Origin: Acanthaster planci
Taxonomy: Eukaryota > Echinodermata > Asteroidea > Valvatida > Acanthasteridae
Direction of reading: 5' to 3'
Length of the DNA stretch: 21,554 bases
Assembly: GCF_001949145.1 (NCBI RefSeq)
Contig: NW_019091495.1
Coordinates: 673,248 to 694,801, forward strand
The position numbers and the translations under genes are program-made. Numbering within the stretch: the first letter of the stretch is position 1; each line of letters begins with the position of its first letter. This document shows positions 1 to 10,830 of this stretch, in pieces. The notes below the pieces were generated by a model that saw only the letters and a list, made by a program, of their open reading frames with translations, ran no database searches and had not been told where the DNA came from.

Positions 1-211
1 GGCATGGTACAGTAGTGGGATTGGCTCCCCTCAGGGGCTTCATTCAGTAGAGATACTACTCCAAGGAGGAGGGTGGGGATGCGGGCAGGGGGCTAGCGGT
101 GGGGCATGGTACAGTAGTGGGATTGGCTCCCCTCGGGGGCTTCATTCAGTAGAGATACTACTCCAAGGAGGAGGGTGGGGATGCGGGCAGGGGGCTAGCG
201 GTGGGGCATGG
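1..211. repeat. 102-bp tandem repeat, about two copies, running off the left edge
   Basis: Positions 1-102 are repeated at 103-204 with one visible change (A at 33, G at 135). A third copy starts at 205 but matches only about seven bases before diverging into unique sequence. The unit is G-rich and contains a short inverted repeat, AGTAG-AGATA-CTACT. It sits in the intron upstream of the reductase exon at 735. Because the array begins at base 1, its real copy number is unknown. Confidence 0.95.
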
Positions 212-734
212 ATGGGATAGGATGGCATTGAGAGTAAAGAAGCGTAGACCTAAAGCTGATCTTAGTTTTGAACACATTGATCACCAGGACACATTCTAAA
301 CCTGTCTGTATATGAATTTTGTTCCTACAGCAATCATTCCATTATTGCTACTTGGCATCATCATCAGTGATTTGTATATCAAACATGGAATATGTAATTC
401 ATCTCTCAAACTAAACTTATCCTGTCCATTTCCACTGAGCTTCTGTAAACAATGTTTATGAGAGTATGTAACCTATATAAAAACACAGTTCTTAGTTTCA
501 TGATTGTGGAAACATTAGTGAACTTTCCCATTTGTGTAAGAAAGATGATGCCTGGTGGATGATGCTCTGTGATGCCAAATGTTCGGTTTTCTGCCTGAAC
601 AAACTTGATACCAGAGACACAAATTCCAGCTTGCTGGACAGTCTGTGGTACTAATTTGTACTAATGAAATACTGTAATTGTTGTAAATTCAGTAGTCTAG
701 GCTAAATGTTTGTGTTTCTCTCTAAATCCAACAG
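212..734 (+). other. 3' part of an intron of the P450 reductase gene
   Basis: AT-rich sequence with no coding similarity that I can see. It ends in a pyrimidine-containing tract and CAG at 732-734, directly before the reductase exon. The preceding reductase exons (FAD and FMN domains) are not in the window. Nothing else is recognised here. Confidence 0.7.
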
Positions 735-2158
735 GTAAGACACTGGGAGAGACCATCTTGTTCTTTGGTTGCCGTCAGCGAGACCACGACTACATCTATG
801 AAGAAGAACTAAAGGATTACCAGGAGAACGGAACACTCTCAGCAGTCTACGTGGCGTTCTCCAGGGAACAGGCAGAGAAGCAGTATGTCCAACACCTTAT
901 GGTGCATCAGAAAGAGAAGATCTGGCAACTTCTTGAACAGGGTGGACACATTTACGTCTGCGGGTAAGCTGATGGTTGCAATAAGAAATCTGATACTCCT
1001 AATCTTTGGTGTAGGTTTGGACAGTAATGTTTGCTGTTGTAGTCGGTCCCTATTTGTAGCCAGTTCCCTTGCATTGTTTTGTTAGGCACAATGGTTGTCC
1101 ATTGCAATCTAAAACAGAAGTTTAGATACAGTTGCCAACTTCAAAACCTCTATCAAGGTAAGGATGAAGTTTGCCAGTTGCCGAAATTCCCTGATACCTC
1201 CACAGGCACCTGCTTTGTGCAAGTCCTGCGAGTTCTGGCTTTTAGCCATTACAAATGATGAAATTCATAATGAGGTCTGTGTGAGGCCAAGAGAGGGTGC
1301 AATTTTCCCAGCAACGGAGGCTCCTTTGGTGGGGACTGCACTTTGCTGGTCCATACACGATTCTGAAAGCACACGTCATCATAGCGTCCCAGTCAGCAAA
1401 ATGAACTCGCCCACCAACATGACTCTTTTCAACCCACAAGGAGCTGCTTGTGCTCAAAGTGGATAAGCCCACGCACCCCCGCTCCCCCGATGCATATTTG
1501 TTATTCCTAACCAGCCCGTGAGGTTTTGTGGAGTTAACAGGACTTAGGAAGATAAAACTTAGTGGCTGGTGCATCACGTGGGACTTTATGCCCATTGAAA
1601 GTTTGTGAACAAAACATTCTATTGGATATCTATCTCCATGAAGGAGCAGTCAGAAGAAGTCAAGAAGGGTTGACAAAAATGGCTAAGGAGTTAGGGTTCA
1701 GTTGGTTAGATTGTGGAGTGAATTAACGTTCCCCTCTGTAGTATTTTGCACAAGTGAATGACAGGTGTGAAAAGATTTGATTGTAGAATTAGTTGGAGAA
1801 TTTATTGCATGTAAGCAAAGACCATACATGCCAGAATAAATTAGTTACGCGTACTCGGCTTGTTCCGCGTCAAACGCGCATATACATTTGTGCCTCATGG
1901 TGCGCCTATGCGGCGAGTACCAAAAAACACGCCCTCGTTTATTCCGCTTGGAGTGGCTTGGAAAGGTGAATTTATTTTTGTTGATGGGGTATCCCTGTTC
2001 TTGATTTTGCCAGGGATGCCCGCAACATGGCGCCAGACGTTCAGAAAGTGATTAGAACCATCATTAGCGAGCATGGCGACAAGAGCCACCAGGAGGCAGA
2101 GGATTACATCAAGAGGTTACAGTCCAAAGGCCGCTATGCCTGCGACGTCTGGAGTTAA
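735..2158 (+). CDS. POR: NADPH-cytochrome P450 reductase, last two exons (partial, 5' end outside the window)
   Basis: Join 735-963 with 2014-2158. The enzyme passes electrons from NADPH through FAD and FMN to microsomal P450s and is anchored in the ER. What is seen is the C-terminal NADP-binding part. The first exon reads GKTLGETILFFGCRQRDHDY, then VAFSREQAEKQYVQHL and HIYVCG. The second continues DARNMAPDV and ends DVWS-stop, the hallmark C-terminus of this family. Residues matching the NADPH 2'-phosphate contacts (Ser-Arg of SREQ and the Lys before QYVQH), the catalytic Cys of YVCGD and the terminal Asp and Trp are all kept, so the allele looks functional. The entering intron is phase 1 and the internal one phase 2 (GG|gtaagc ... 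cag|G). The spliced frame is open to TAA at 2156-2158. Inducible NOS and methionine synthase reductase share the fold, but the DVWS end and overall match favour POR. Confidence 0.94.
964..2013 (+). other. Intron between the last two reductase exons
   Basis: This is a 1050-bp GT-AG intron, donor GTAAGC at 964 and acceptor TTTTGCCAG ending at 2013. Short open frames inside it on both strands have no recognisable protein. A patch at about 1848-1965 is unusually rich in CpG compared with its surroundings and contains a small inverted repeat (GTACTCG near 1850, CGAGTAC near 1914). No transposon was recognised. Confidence 0.85.
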
Positions 2159-2443
2159 TCCAATCAAGAGAACGACCCCCAAACAACACCAGACCCAGAC
2201 AAGACAGCGACGATGTGCGGAAAAAACACACTACTCTTTGCCAAACTTATTTCCCTCAGAATTCTGAATTTCTGGTTTCCTGCCTTGAACACGTCGTATT
2301 ACGCTAATTAGTAACGTGTATAAAAATACGAGTTTTTGTTAGTAACCACATAAGATTGCAGAGTGACCAGAAGTGCGCAATACATGTCGGTTTATATAAT
2401 AATCGGCAACTTAAATCTTGAACTATTTTCACACAGGAATAAA
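2159..2443 (+). other. Probable 3' UTR of the reductase gene, with a poly(A) signal candidate
   Basis: The sequence after the TAA at 2156-2158 has no continuing coding signal. The first canonical AATAAA on the + strand after the stop is at 2438-2443, about 280 bp downstream, a reasonable 3' UTR length. The cleavage site cannot be placed from sequence alone, and a longer UTR using a later signal is possible. Confidence 0.45.
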
Positions 2444-4754
2444 TTCTGTGGATTGGTCCAGCTGAAAGCTGGTAAATTTTGGGTCACTTTTCAAGTGTGC
2501 TTGTGCATGTGCACACTCACACATTCAGGCATTTGAAATCCATATGATCAGAATTTGAAGTCTGTAAAGCATATCACTGTGCTATCAATCACTCCCCTTT
2601 CACAGTAACCAGAGAGTCTTTGTCTATTTTTTACAGCTGTTTGCCTGTAATTCTCTGGATACCTCATAGCAACACACTCTACCTGCCCAGTCATACCGAG
2701 GCATAATCATTTTGTAGTTCAGAACCTAACTTTCACATTGTACCTCAAGATATAGTCAGATCATTGTGGTTTAGTGATTGCGTGTGTGGCACTTCAGGTG
2801 CTGGCTTGACCGAGACATGAGCTTGTGTCTTCAGACAGTCATTATTTCTGGCTTTGGCCATGTTCTACAGTGAGTCGGTAGCAAAACTTAATCCATAGCC
2901 ATATAATAGGGGATTTGGATTGTGCTTGACTGAGCATTTCAACATGACTGTGTAGAAGGGATGTACATGTATACTGTGTTGTCACAGGGCAATCCCAAAC
3001 CACTTTGTGGGTGTACTGATAAAGGGACAACAGACCGGCCTCACATTAGGATTCATTTGAGAAATAGGAGTATGTGTAATTGGTTTCATTGAGTAAGGTG
3101 TGGTCTCATTCAGGAAGTCTAGAGGAATCTGATTGGAGATTTGCTGGTGATTTAATAACAAATTTCAAAAAGTATCGGGGAAAACAAAACAACAAAAAAA
3201 AAGAAACGGGGTTTTCTTGATGAAGGTGAACTCTTGAGTTTTAAAGCCAAGCAACGTGGAATTCCAGCTTACTGTGTTTCTTAACTTCTCAGATCTAACA
3301 CACCCAAATTAAGGATTATATCGGCATCGGTCTGTCGCCAACAATCTGGTGAACCAAAGTTCAAAGAATTCCTGAACCGATGTAAGGTAAACGTTTTGGG
3401 GCGGTCTCCACCTTGTAAATGTCTGCATTGTGTAATTTTTAAAAGTGTAATGATGTATTGAACAAAATTGAAGGCAACATAAAATCTTGGCTTGAAGCTT
3501 TTGTGTACATTTTTGGCTTAAACACATAAACAGCATAGTTATACAAATTTTATCCAGTTTATCATTAAATCAGGTTTAATCAATCAGTGTGATAGTTACG
3601 TAATGTTTAACCCGTTCAGCATAATTTAACAAGTAGACAGCATAGAATGTTTTTTTCTGTCTCATTAGATGTAGTTTTTAAATTAAATAGTAATCGCAGG
3701 TGTTTTATTTGTATTTCCCAAGTAAATGTACTGTTTGTTAAAAAATAAAAAAGGGAGATAGGTTGAGAACAAGTTTTGTAAGATTAGACTGAGTAAAGAC
3801 TATGAGAAGGGATGGAAATCATACTTAAATTGAGAAAAACCTGGAGGTGCACTTGTGCGTGAGATCATGGGGAAATAACTGGGAAGATGGAACACTTTTA
3901 CGATGTTCTTGAAGTCTGAGGTTCAGATCCCTGTAGGGCTGGGTAACTCTTTAGAACACTGTTCTGGAATTCTGAAACTCCAAGGTTCAAAAGCTGCTTC
4001 TGTCAAGTTATTTTTGCTTGGTCTGATATAAATGTTTCCTGCAATGAACTTTGTTGCCCATTATGTGGAGTTAATTCCAAAATTAGGGGTTAAATTGAAA
4101 TGATTTATGTTTTTTGTAGAATTTGAAGTGAGTTTTCTGAGTTCTGTCAACGGTTAGCCAACAGAAATCATTGATGTAAGGAAAGTGAGACTTGTTATAA
4201 AGGGACTTGTAGTTAAGATATTTTGTTAATAACTGTGATCATGTTTAATGTCATTGTATACTGTTGTAATGTCGCATGGTTAGTATTACCTCAGTCATGT
4301 CCGTTTTGAACTCGGCAGACGTATTAGAATTTGACGTTTTTGAATTGTAATAACCGGTACTCACGGGAAATGAAGCTGCATCATTGATGTCATACCCTTC
4401 CCGGGAAAAAAAAAGAAATCTGTTCAATATTAGTCTTGACCATTTTCATGGATGTATCTTAGACCAAGCTGCAATTTTTTTCGCCAAACGGTTGCGGTTT
4501 TCCGTCTTGTGACTGGTCTATTCTACACATATCTAATGCACAGTTCTTGACCACACAAACCAAACTCAGGCTTTCAATGGCATGAGAATGTTCCTTCCTC
4601 ACTTGTTATTTACAAGTTTCAAAATAGAAATAAAATTGAGTGGATTCAAACCTTGGACTGGGGGTTTCAAGTCAGGACTACTTCTGACCAGTCCATGCCC
4701 CTGCAGCCAAGCATCGGTGGTTTTAACACCATTATTTCTAATTATACAACTTCT
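2444..4754. other. Non-coding intergenic stretch
   Basis: AT-rich sequence with only short, low-quality open frames (under about 75 codons) on both strands and no recognisable domain. A short A-rich run lies near 3184-3205. I see no gene, tRNA or complete repeat here. Confidence 0.6.
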
Positions 4755-4817
4755 CTTTAACGTTAACACTCCTCAGTCCTCCAACAGGTGAAGGATTGAG
4801 GAGGGTTAGGGTTAAAG
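4755..4817. repeat. Foldback: 26-bp inverted repeat with 11-bp loop
   Basis: The left arm 4755-4780 (CTTTAACGTTAACACTCCTC, then AGTCCT) matches the reverse complement of the right arm 4792-4817 at 22 of 26 positions. The loop is the 11 bases 4781-4791. If transcribed from the + strand, two of the four mismatches become G-U pairs, leaving two true mismatches. At 63 nt its size is within the range of a pre-microRNA stem-loop, but it could also be a tiny foldback element. No protein is encoded. Confidence 0.8.
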
Positions 4818-7800
4818 CCTTGGACAAGATTATGTAAGCACAGAGGGCACCCTCTTTCGAAACCGTCAGATCCCTGTTTGGGGGGAAAAAAATCAGTGAC
4901 CAGGCCAGCTGCATTGGTAGAAGTTAGTCTTAATTTACAGGGATGCGTTCATCAGTTGTGGACGTAATACGTGGAACTTTTTAAAGAATTGTATTTAAAA
5001 TATGGCTGATTTTTAATTAGAAAGTAATTTAATATCGGGACCATTTTTGCATATAGGATTTAGTAAACTACTACCACTGAGAAAAAGAACGCTTTTTATT
5101 GGGAAGGGGAACCGATTCATAGCGTCTCTTTACTCCCTCTAACATTGAAATGGAATTGCTCGGAGAAAAAAGTTTCCCGGTGTTGTATATTTCAATCAGT
5201 TGAAAAGGCTTTATGATTCTACTGAGTCAGTTCAAGCGGTGCCTTGTAAACTTGTAGAAAAAGTCGAAAATGTGGATGCCTCAAATTTTTGTCTGGGCCT
5301 GCCCATGCTGAATATTGGGTAAAAGATATGCATCATTACAAGATGTATAGTAAGTCCCAATGTCACTACGCATGGTCAGTTTGTAGAAATGGCTCAGATT
5401 TCAGTGGGGTCAGAATTTCATGCAACACCATCTCACAGGATCTGGGGGGGTCTGCCAAGGCCTACCGAATTGAAGTGTTTCAGAGTCACTAATTAGTAAA
5501 ATGGGAATAAGTATACTTGTACATATCCACAAAGTAGAGGCAATGCAGATGTGTCAACAGTAATAAGAACTGATGTAAATTAACGAGTTTTTAAGTAATT
5601 TTTTCTACACAAAGTCATATTATGTCAGTATGCTGTGTGTTGTTGCATGTATAATTGCTTTTTTACTCACCAAAGAATATTGATGTGTAATCAGAGGAAT
5701 TTTGTGGAATGGATATGAATATCTGGTAGATTTTGTTGTGGGGGGAGGGTAGAATAATATATTGTTGATAAATGCATATTTCAATACTTCCCTGCATCCA
5801 AGACAGTTTTCACAAGTTGTCTGTGCACTTCATTTTCATAATTCTGATGTCTGCTTGAAGATATTCCTGGCTTTTAGTGTTCAAATTTCTTTTCAGCTCA
5901 GAAAGAATGCAAAGTGTATCGTTACAGCTTCAATTATTGGTTTTAATCTGTAGGATAAACATTTCGGTGGAGTTCATTTCTTTGCTTCAAGGAATGAGCA
6001 TTTTGATTCAGTATTTAGCTGGTTGTGTTTATAACTGCGCTTTGCCAGAACTTGAGGACACAGAAGAACCTCGCACGTGGAATTCGTCGAGGTCAACTAG
6101 GCTGTAAATATTGCTTTGAAAATGAACTTGAGCAAAACTTACTGAACATGAGCAAGTAGCAGTATGTATTACTTTGTAAGCTGTGTGCTTCGCAGTCTTG
6201 TGATGTTGAGATTATTACTTAAAACGTGACAAAATGCTGTATATTTTGTTATGAACTGACAATTACACGGAAGTCTGACACATCATGCTTCAAAATAATT
6301 TGTGCATCACTGTCATTTATGGCTAACTGTTGCAAGTTTTTATAGCTTTTTTCCTCAAAGTCAAAATGAATTTGATGTTTTGCATTTCCACTAAGTTGCA
6401 GATGAATGGTTGTTATAGTTTTTCTTTGCTCTCCAAATAATTGGTGTCAGAATCCATTTAAAATTTGTAGAACTCATTCTGAATATGTCCGTTTGAAGTT
6501 TGGGTTCTAATTTCTTTTTCATCTTGTAAGGTTTGAAATTAGGTTAGCAGATTCAAGCATATGTCATTCCTATCTTTTGTCTTCTACTAAATATTAATGT
6601 TAATTATTAGAAATGAACACTTGTACATATAAGTTTGAATTCATTTTACACAAAAGACTAATAAATATTGGAATTTTTTGCACAAGATCGAGTCTGTTAC
6701 ATATGACCTTCATGACAAGCACGTTCAAGTCTTTCAAAAGATGCTGAAGTTCACTCAAACACCAGGACTGTCTTTGTATTAAATTATCATAATGTGGGAA
6801 GTGTAAGGCCCCACCCCTAAGAATGCATGTGTTTCTTTCTGTTCAAATCCATTAAAATGAAAATTCACCTTATAAAGGTGTTGACCCACTCAGAAATGGA
6901 ATGACACTTGGTATGTTCATTTCAATTGTACTTTTAAGGCAGTCACTATTGTGCAGCTTTCAAAAACAAAACAAAGTTATAAGATTGAAAACAAATATTA
7001 CTGGAAATCCACTGTTTAAATCAATAAATGATCACACATACAACTTTTTTGGTAAAAAGTGTCTTATTTGCTCAAGCTGTGACCAAAGATGCAGTTATTA
7101 CATAACACTACACCAAAATCTTGTTTTAAGGATGAAGTTATTCGGGGATAAACTGTGGAATTAAAAATGGTCAACAAATGCTCTACATGGCACCCTGCTG
7201 TAAGTGCTGTAAGTGTGGAACAATGCACACTTCCATCCTCCAAAAGAATATCCCAAACTGTGAATTTAAAACAAGATCAGAAAAGGGTGCCCATACTTGG
7301 AATAGTTTTGAGAAGATTGAAACATTTTAGGGAAACTGTTGGGCAACAACAGGAAGTTTCTCTGAACAGTGGAAAACACTGAGCATGCCGAAGAGTCATG
7401 AAGAAACCAAACTCGGTCATGCTCATAGGGAGTCTTTTGGAATCCTCCAACATCATCATCCACTTTGCTATGAACTCGTGGCACATTCTTTGCCCTTCAA
7501 ACTTTCTGGGACATCAATGAATCCATGTCAAGAAACAGAAACTAGGCCATGCTTGCATCAGTTGATAAAGATCCTACAAAACTTGAAAGGGGATTTCGAA
7601 TGATCTGGGAAGGGAAAGGTTATTATTGAAATTTTTTAAATTACTTAAAAAAACAAAATTTACAAAGCAATTTAGTTGCATTTGAGTCAAAGTTTTAACA
7701 GCTCCATGTTGGCAAGCAGCACAGAAGAAAACACCAAAGATTATCATGATTATGTCTGAAATCACACATATTATGATTACAAGCATGACTTACCAATTTA

Positions 7801-8040
7801 CGCCAAAATAAATGACTACTTTCATCCATTTCCAAAAAATAGCTCATGAATCACATCAACATTTTCCTTTGATTTAATCTTATCGGATGATCTTTGTTAC
7901 AGTATGTTTTGTTTTAACCATATGCTGCCGGGTTTAATTTGAAGTTGCATGACATATTCCCAGGGGATTTTCAAGATTTTCCGTCATCAAATTCTTCAAA
8001 AATTCATTACTTTATTTACTGGACGTTCACACCCACACGA
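4818..8040. other. Non-coding intergenic stretch
   Basis: This is strongly AT-rich sequence. Short open frames on either strand (up to about 87 codons) lack any recognisable motif and have the composition of random AT-rich DNA. A 6-bp-stem perfect hairpin (CACCTT-ATA-AAGGTG) lies near 6867. I see no gene. Confidence 0.6.
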
Positions 8041-8560
8041 ATGATTGTCTGGCTGCTACTCTAATCTGACAGACAACATCTATTGACGCCCGAGCATTTC
8101 AGCCTGGCCTGCCGGCTTGTAAAGAGAGCCCAGATAGTGTGGTGTTACATAATTTTCTTTTGTTCCCGAAACTGGCCAAGTGCCCTGCTGGCATCTTTTC
8201 AAATGCGGACCAGATTAGCGTGCATCAGTATTGTATCGCTCATCCTTGGAGTGTTAGAGCGCTTTTGTCCCCGGTGGTAATCCGCTTGCGCTGAATGCCA
8301 CAAACAGTGGTATAACCATTCAAAACAAAGATAGATTTCCTCCGCTATTGACAACTGAAAAATGTAGGCAATTTCCAGCAGCCTGGTCTTTTGTTCCGAG
8401 TATGGTCTTTTGTTACAAGGCCCAGTTCCCTCTGTCCAATTTTGGGAACCCCGTCTGTGCATATAACGCCACGTCTCCAAAACCAGGCTCCCCGGCAACA
8501 AGTGGTTAAACTGATTGTCAGAGCTTTCAATCCAACATGAATACAGTATTTGTAACTTTA
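8041..8560. other. GC-richer block of unknown nature (possible conserved non-coding element or transposon remnant)
   Basis: Composition changes visibly from the flanking AT-rich DNA to more balanced, CpG-containing sequence. The motif TCTTTTGTT occurs three times (8154-8162, 8387-8395, 8406-8414). The last two belong to a 12-bp direct repeat, TGGTCTTTTGTT, spaced 19 bp apart (8384 and 8403). An open frame runs through it on the - strand (8199-8666, 155 codons) but shows no recognisable domain or splice context, so I do not call it a gene. Confidence 0.4.
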
Positions 8561-9228
8561 CAACACAAGTTAAAACAGGGAAACCTTTAGCCTTGAAATG
8601 TGGAATCAGTAAGACACTAACTCTTACATGCCAAAGAAATGTGAAGTGCAAACACTTTTTGAACATGTGCTAAAAACGTAACACTGCAGTGCAGTGATAT
8701 GGAGAATAAAGTTTGCTGGTTCACGTTGCGGTACCAGTTGACTTCCTTTTAACGTTACTTTCTGGAGAAGGAAAAAAAAAATTGTTGCCAACTTCTGTTG
8801 CCCTCTACGGTATTGCAATGAGCTAAGATCCTATTGGCTGTATGCAGGGCTTTCAGAGGGTGCTATTCCAGCCAACACTATCAAGCCACGTGAGGGCAAA
8901 CTTGGAAGGTTATGTGTCATTTATAAGTTCTAAAAAGGTGGAAATTAAAAACCTGTATTTGCTTGAAAAAAATGTAGCTGACATGCCTAGCACTCAAAAT
9001 TCTTCATCTACCATATCAACATTTTTAAAACTACTTAAGGGTCTGTTGATCGAGCCAACATGACTGAGTGTTTTGACTCACCTGCTTTGGTGGTGGTTTG
9101 GGAAACAAACAAGGAAGCTCTTCGCTTGACTGCTGTCTTTGGAGAGTCTGCGTCATCAAACCTGGATGACACACAGGGGTAAAAATGAAGATGTAAACAG
9201 TGAAGGTGTGACAAAACCTATACATCCT
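8561..9228. other. Non-coding stretch before the Penelope-like remnant
   Basis: This returns to AT-rich, unrecognised sequence. The 5' part of the Penelope-like element may extend somewhat into 9060-9228, but I cannot match that part to reverse transcriptase in any frame. Confidence 0.4.
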
Positions 9229-10110
9229 GGATGTTTGGATAGAATGATTGCCGACCCAAGATTTTGGCCCTGGTACAAGGACGAAACATTTGTCATCTGG
9301 CTGCATGGACTGGACAGCTTTTATCTCTTCCTGTGACACCACAATGGGCTTCACAGCAGCATCCAATTTACCATGGAACAAAAAAAAAGACAGCAAGAAG
9401 GATGGCAGTCTTACCCACCATGCCCACAGCAGCCCACCCTCCACAGCGCTTCCTTCCATCTCCCCAAGATCAAGTCTCTGTCAACTGGGCCTTGTTCATA
9501 GGGTATACAACATCTGCGACAAGGAGCATCTCACCCGAGAACTCCATCACATCATCTCAACACTGCACCAGAATGGATACAAGTCCAGCCATATCAAAAC
9601 TCAAGACCCAAGATCCAGCCCCAGCCAAAAGGTCTCCTATACCCAAAGCCAACTAGTTAGACCCCTTGATCTATCACCCTTCCCTACTTAGGCATCCTCC
9701 ACAAGCATGGTATTCGAGTATACCATACAGCACCCATGAAGATACCTCGGTACAGAACCTGCTGACTTCCCACAAGGACTGACCCAATCCACAGCACAAG
9801 CTAGGAGTGTACAAGATCCTCTGCCAATGCAGCAAAGTGTACATTGGTGAGACAGCCAGGGAACCTCCCTACCAGACTCAATGAACACTGAGCCCATGGC
9901 AAGAAAGGAGAAGTTGACATGTCAGCCATCATCAAGCACTCCCATACCGAAGACCACTAGATCACCTGCAGCCAAGCCGAACTCATCCCCAGCATTGAAC
10001 ACTGGTACCCTCGCCACATCAGGGAGGCCATCAAAATCATTAAGCAAAACAAAGTCCCACAAGGCATCAGTTTCAACATCAGCAAGATCTGGCAACCCAT
10101 CCTTACATCT
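9229..10110 (+). mobile_element. Penelope-like element remnant (RT palm/thumb and GIY-YIG endonuclease), inactivated
   Basis: Conceptual translation across several frames gives the usual order of a Penelope-like element (PLE). The RT palm is near 9255-9330 as PRFWPWYKDETFVIWLHG, in place of the family's RFWRRYVDDTFVIWPHG. Next come HSSIQFTMEQ after an in-frame TGA at 9334-9336, and a thumb-like VHRVYNICDKEHLTRELHHI followed by LHQNGY at about 9495-9580. A segment near 9675-9750 reads LPYLGILHKHGIRVYHTAP. The GIY-YIG nuclease starts near 9805 with GVYKILCQCSKVYIGETARE and ends near 10100 with HWYPRHIREAIKI and KIWQPIL. The catalytic YVDD is YKDE here, and there are at least two frame changes and several stops. 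The 5' half of the RT is missing or unrecognisable. The fingers domain and any terminal repeats were not found. Confidence 0.87.
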
Positions 10111-10169
10111 CAGCCCATGAGTCTCCTATACCCTTTGCAACCATCGCCCACGGTTCCCTCCATCAGACT
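10111..10169 (+). other. Possible 3' tail of the Penelope-like element
   Basis: This short unclassified segment lies between the end of the GIY-YIG similarity and the repeat at the gap edge. It includes TTGCAACCATCGCC (10136-10149), which recurs exactly at 10894-10907 beyond the gap. Its relation to the element's terminus is unclear. Confidence 0.3.
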
Positions 10170-10201
10170 GACACACCTCACTGATCATCTAGCATCCCAT
10201 G
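10170..10201 (+). repeat. 32-bp direct repeat, left copy at the gap edge
   Basis: GACACACCTCACTGATCATC and the following 12 bases end exactly at the last base before the Ns. The same 32 bases, with one C-to-T change, begin exactly at the first base after the Ns (10799-10830). This suggests the two contig ends overlap, or that a tandem duplication broke the assembly. Confidence 0.95.
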
Positions 10202-10798
10202 NNNNNNNNNNNNNNNNNNNNNNNNNNNNNNNNNNNNNNNNNNNNNNNNNNNNNNNNNNNNNNNNNNNNNNNNNNNNNNNNNNNNNNNNNNNNNNNNNNN
10301 NNNNNNNNNNNNNNNNNNNNNNNNNNNNNNNNNNNNNNNNNNNNNNNNNNNNNNNNNNNNNNNNNNNNNNNNNNNNNNNNNNNNNNNNNNNNNNNNNNNN
10401 NNNNNNNNNNNNNNNNNNNNNNNNNNNNNNNNNNNNNNNNNNNNNNNNNNNNNNNNNNNNNNNNNNNNNNNNNNNNNNNNNNNNNNNNNNNNNNNNNNNN
10501 NNNNNNNNNNNNNNNNNNNNNNNNNNNNNNNNNNNNNNNNNNNNNNNNNNNNNNNNNNNNNNNNNNNNNNNNNNNNNNNNNNNNNNNNNNNNNNNNNNNN
10601 NNNNNNNNNNNNNNNNNNNNNNNNNNNNNNNNNNNNNNNNNNNNNNNNNNNNNNNNNNNNNNNNNNNNNNNNNNNNNNNNNNNNNNNNNNNNNNNNNNNN
10701 NNNNNNNNNNNNNNNNNNNNNNNNNNNNNNNNNNNNNNNNNNNNNNNNNNNNNNNNNNNNNNNNNNNNNNNNNNNNNNNNNNNNNNNNNNNNNNNNNN
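10202..10798. other. Assembly gap (597 Ns)
   Basis: Only N characters. Apparent open frames across it are artefacts. The length may be an estimate from read pairs rather than a true distance. Confidence 1.
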
Positions 10799-10830
10799 GA
10801 CACACCTCACTGATTATCTAGCATCCCATG
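10799..10830 (+). repeat. 32-bp direct repeat, right copy at the gap edge
   Basis: Identical to 10170-10201 except T instead of C at 10815. It begins at the first called base after the Ns. Confidence 0.95.

Noticed and set aside
1164-1595. Overlapping 100-117-codon open frames on both strands in the reductase intron
   Set aside because: They lie wholly within a well-supported intron and show no recognisable domain on either strand.
3900-3960. tRNA-like B-box (GGTTCAGATCC) suggesting a tRNA or a tRNA-derived SINE
   Set aside because: No matching A-box or cloverleaf stems at the right distance, and no tail or target duplication.
6901-7164. 87-codon + strand open frame
   Set aside because: AT-rich random composition, no domain, and no initiation or splice context.
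3607-7937. Possible 4.3-kb piggyBac-like element: TTAACCCGTTCAGCATA at the left, roughly inverted GCTGCCGGGTTTAA at the right
   Set aside because: The ends match imperfectly, the right end has an extra base before the TTAA, and no transposase-like coding sequence lies between them.
8199-8666. 155-codon open frame on the - strand
   Set aside because: No recognisable domain, no splice-site context supporting an exon and no homology I can name. It seems to exist because this block is less AT-rich and so has fewer stops.
9031-9459. 142-codon open frame on the - strand
   Set aside because: It lies opposite the Penelope-like RT remnant, which explains the sequence better on the + strand.
10117-10821. 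Long open frames of about 200 codons in several frames
   Set aside because: They are created by reading through the N gap and are not real.
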